The notes under the pieces: generated by a model
Databases searched by the model: none
What the model was told of the DNA's origin: nothing
Seen by the model: only the letters and a program-made list of their open reading frames with translations
Program-made: the position numbers and the translations under genes
From: Pseudomonas sp. JQ170C
GTDB taxonomy: Bacteria > Pseudomonadota > Gammaproteobacteria > Pseudomonadales > Pseudomonadaceae
Length of the DNA: 64,000 bases
Reading direction: 5' to 3'
Assembly: GCF_035581345.1 (NCBI RefSeq)
Contig: NZ_CP141608.1
Coordinates: forward strand, 4,494,501 to 4,558,500
Shown here: one piece after another, positions 61,825 to 64,000 of the stretch
Layout: the number at the start of each line of letters is the position of its first letter
How positions within the stretch are numbered: the stretch's first letter is position 1

Positions 61825-62253
61825 TCAGGCGTCTGGCAGTTGCTTGAGCAGGCGTCGGGCTTCCTGGGAGCCCTGTGTAGCGGCCAGTTCAAGCCAGTAA
61901 CGGGCCTGCTCGGGTTCGTTGACCTGGGGTTGGGCGCACAGCCGGCCGTATTCGAGCTGGGCACGGCGGTCACCGGCGCGGGCGGCCTGGCGCAGCAAGT
62001 CGTGGCCGATACGCCGGTCACGGGCGTTGCCGCAGTCTCGGCAGAGCATTTGCCCCAGCCGGCTCTGCGCCACCACCACGCCTTGGCGCGCCGGCTGCTT
62101 GAGCAGTCGACCGGCAAAATGCTTGACGTTGGGGTTGTCTCCCAGGCGCGGGTTGTCGAGCAGCCACAAGGCGACCTTCAAAGAGAAGCGCTTGGGCTCT
62201 GGCAAGGGCGGTTGAACAGGAGAAATTGCAGGAATTTTGGCGCGAAACTTCAT
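61825..62253 (-). CDS. Sel1/TPR-like repeat protein
   Basis: A 142-residue basic protein starting MKFRAKIPAISPVQPPLPEP. From about residue 50 it shows two to three Sel1-like repeats (QSRLGQMLCRDCGNARDRRI, GHDLLRQAARAGDRRAQLEY, RYWLELAATQGSQEARRLL), helical hairpins used for protein binding. Two cysteines (CRDC) are a local oddity. It has no signal peptide and no clear operon partner; rmuC begins 64 bp further on in the same direction. Function is unknown. Confidence 0.75.
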   Translation of the reverse strand: MKFRAKIPAISPVQPPLPEPKRFSLKVALWLLDNPRLGDNPNVKHFAGRLLKQPARQGVVVAQSRLGQMLCRDCGNARDRRIGHDLLRQAARAGDRRAQLEYGRLCAQPQVNEPEQARYWLELAATQGSQEARRLLKQLPDA

Positions 62254-63210
62254 GACCAACAGCGAAGGCAACTCGAGAGGCGCGCCACTCTACTCCATTT
62301 TTCAGACAATGACTGGGCGTTTCCAAAACTTTTTTCAAAATATTTCTGTGTTTATTTATTGACGCCGAAGTGGGATTTTTCACCCCATCAGAAACCGACC
62401 TGAAGATTGTAGGACACGTCGGAAAAAGCTGGCACGCCCGTCCTAGAGCAAGCGCTCGGGACAATCCACAGAAGCTGTGGATAACTCGGTGGACAACCCC
62501 CTTATGGACCCCTCAAACCCCTATGGAATGGGGCTTTGGCTCAAACTGTCGATTTTTTCACCAGCTCAAATAAGTGTTTTTTTTCATTGACTTAAGTTCC
62601 CAGCCAAGTCATTGGCAGCCCCAGGCGATGCTGTTGCAGGGCTGTAACATCGAATGCTCCATGTGTGTACAAGCGACCCAGAGAAAGGCAGTTCCCTGCA
62701 CGAATTTGGCACGTTCACAGCGCCAACCCCCTGGAAACAGCTCTTCACAGACGCCCTGAAACGCGACATACTGGCCGGCTCCCCGAAAGAAAAGCCCCAA
62801 CGGCTTGCCAAGTCTCGGCCCTTGCTGTAGTCTTGCCGCCGTTAGTACCAAGCTGAAAGTCAATTCTGGCCAAAGCAGTCCTTGCAGTGCCCTACCCACC
62901 CCGGGATAGCGCCTGTTGAAACCAGGACCGGCCCACTTGATGGTTCCCAGGTAAATCACTTCTTACTCTGACCGAACCACCCTGCAGATTGATCAGGATC
63001 TTCACCCGCGGAATCAGAACCTCGACCCGGTGTGTTGCCTGCCCTCTGACGTACCTACCAGTCAGCCCCAGCGCCACATGATAAATGCGCCCAAAACTGG
63101 CTGCCCTGTTCCGGACAGGTTCATCGCCCAGGCCTAAATGCCAGCGTTACTGGAACGTTTTAAGTGTGCACGGATCGAAACCGTGTCTATTGCAGGAACA
63201 TCTAATAACT
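62254..63210. other. 957-bp intergenic region without a recognisable gene
   Basis: Lower G+C than the surroundings in its left half, with A/T runs at 62325-62352 and 62575-62585. It contains one exact DnaA box (TGTGGATAA, 62476-62484) beside a related GTGGACAA. Short open frames are present on both strands, but none has a convincing start, codon use or known domain. It could hold a small RNA or a decayed gene. Confidence 0.5.
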
Positions 63211-63435
63211 ATGACTCATACACACCACACTCAGGCTGCGATTCGCACCCTCTCCCAGGCATTTGCCCCACTGAACTGCTTGATCCTGGCGTCGCGCAAA
63301 GGCGGCTTCAGCTTCACCCTGGTCAATGAGCACGGCATTGCCCGTCACAGCGAGCGCCTGTACCCCGAGCAGTACAGCGAAGCCGAGCCGCTTCAAGCGG
63401 TCATCGAGCGCACTCGCCAGGCCCTGGTTGCCTGA
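63211..63435 (+). CDS. Small conserved hypothetical protein
   Basis: A 74-residue soluble protein starting MTHTHHTQAAIRTLSQAFAP and ending QAVIERTRQALVA, with a central FSFTLVNEHGIARHSERLYP segment. It looks like a single compact alpha/beta unit. The ATG at 63211 was chosen because the upstream part of the frame is poor coding sequence. A strong terminator follows. I do not recognise a family; its composition is that of a normal Pseudomonas gene. Confidence 0.65.
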   Translation: MTHTHHTQAAIRTLSQAFAPLNCLILASRKGGFSFTLVNEHGIARHSERLYPEQYSEAEPLQAVIERTRQALVA

Positions 63436-63458
63436 TCCGCGCTTCGCTGCAACAGCTC

Positions 63459-63486
63459 AAGCCCCGCCCTCTCGCGGGGCTTTTTT
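63459..63486 (+). terminator. Intrinsic terminator
   Basis: Stem AAGCCCCGC / GCGGGGCTT with a short CCTCTC-type loop followed by T6, 23 bp after the small ORF. Confidence 0.92.
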
Positions 63487-63496
63487 ATGCCCGCCC

Positions 63497-63567
63497 GTAG
63501 GAGCGGGCTTGCCCCGCGAGCGGTGTCGGCTTTGAGCGCGCAATCGCGGGGCAAGCTCGCTCCTACC
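63497..63567. repeat. REP pair
   Basis: Inverted cores GTAGGAGCGGGCTTGCCCCG and CGGGGCAAGCTCGCTCCTAC, with inner GCG-rich dyad. Confidence 0.87.
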
Positions 63568-63760
63568 AGGGTTTTGTTAATTGCTGCAGGGCATATGATT
63601 TATAACTAAAAGCCGCAAATGTTTTAAAAACAGACCTTTACGGCACGAATATGACACTACACTTCAACTCAAGCGGCATAGGCCGCTTCCGGCGGGCCTG
63701 ACCGACTCACCAGCTGCCAAGCTCCAGCGTCCGCCGGCCAAATTCCAGTTCGAGGGCATT

Positions 63761-64000
63761 ATGGGTATCGCCGCGAGCGAGTTGAGCCAGTTTGTGATCC
63801 GCCCAACCCTGATCTACCTGGGCCGTCACTGCGCAAGCGCCGAAGCATTGTTACTCGGTGTTGCCGCCAGCCAGTCCGCACTTGGCTCTGCCCTGCATGA
63901 TCGACGTGGCCACGGCTTGTACCGCATTGGCGAGCTGCGCCATCAATCGCTGTGGGACCAATTCCTGGCCCGCGACCCGGACCTCGCCAGCCTGGTCCGG
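63761..64000 (+). CDS. Conserved hypothetical protein, cut by the window end
   Basis: An open frame of at least 80 codons beginning MGIAASELSQFVIRPTLIYL and still open at 64000. The start of the protein (GRHCASAEALLLGVAASQSA) and the LHDRRGHGLYRIG and HQSLWDQFLARDPDLA segments look like a globular cytoplasmic protein. I recall similar Pseudomonas proteins without a known function. A G-rich GAGGG lies upstream of the ATG. The 190 bp before it (63570-63760) is unusually AT-rich for this genome and probably holds its promoter. Confidence 0.7.
   Translation, partial: MGIAASELSQFVIRPTLIYLGRHCASAEALLLGVAASQSALGSALHDRRGHGLYRIGELRHQSLWDQFLARDPDLASLVR

Overview
The window reads as a chromosomal segment of a Pseudomonas of the putida/fluorescens type. 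Reasons: high G+C, dense coding, many copies of the Pseudomonas REP palindrome (core GGAGCGGGCTTGCCCCGCG), an NAGGN osmoprotectant operon, rsmI, algO/prc, mxtR and a NasA-flavoprotein fusion. The order pap-mnmC-NAGGN-rsmI-actP-mlaA-minCDE resembles what I remember of P. putida KT2440; that is from memory, not a search. There is no prophage, CRISPR array, rRNA operon or intact insertion sequence. This is core or near-core genome with a few accessory spots.

Layout. 0.2-9.3 kb: polyphosphate:AMP phosphotransferase (-), tRNA-modifying mnmC (+), the three-gene NAGGN operon (amidotransferase, synthetase, M42 peptidase), a YheU protein and the divergent CsrA paralogue rsmI. 9.3-14.7 kb: a YnfA protein, about 700 bp of tandem composite REP repeats, an SDR enzyme, a DUF3309 peptide, acetate symporter actP with its DUF485 partner, and an orphan betaine/choline binding protein. 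14.9-25.6 kb: envelope and division genes, namely a GH17 beta-glucan enzyme, a periplasmic alpha/beta-hydrolase overlapping mlaA, a patatin phospholipase, a lipid A acyltransferase, minCDE, an RluA-type pseudouridine synthase and an M18 aminopeptidase. 25.7-34.3 kb: a large MscS channel, then a GntR regulator divergent from a six-gene operon (binding protein, alkaline-phosphatase-superfamily phosphodiesterase, two permeases, ATPase, HAD phosphatase). This operon is the best candidate for an undescribed uptake and hydrolysis system. 34.4-43 kb: quinone oxidoreductase, the prc/algO protease, an EAL-CBS-GGDEF protein, a two-gene HTH module, a DUF1232 protein, an FKBP lipoprotein and a PcaQ-like LysR regulator.

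43-50.4 kb is the assimilatory nitrate block, all on the minus strand: nirD, nirB, and a nitrate reductase fused to a CysJ-like NADPH flavoprotein. Both nirB and the nitrate reductase gene have a sigma54 promoter followed by a leader with two hexaloop hairpins and an overlapping intrinsic terminator. That is the architecture of ANTAR (NasT/NasR) antitermination, so nitrogen limitation (RpoN) and nitrate would be read in series. 50.4-64 kb: tRNA-Val and tRNA-Asp, rdgC, an SMR (Gdx) exporter, an MFS-PlsC fusion, a TDT/TehA-type transporter broken by one extra base in a C7 run, an MFS transporter, the SSS-histidine kinase hybrid mxtR/crbS, rmuC, a Sel1-repeat protein, a 957-bp region without a recognisable gene, a small conserved ORF and a gene running off the right end.

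Links between genes: mxtR/crbS-type kinases are known to control acetate uptake and activation, and actP with its partner lies in the same window. rsmI and the EAL/GGDEF protein both belong to post-transcriptional and c-di-GMP control. mlaA, the patatin and the acyltransferase all act on envelope lipids.
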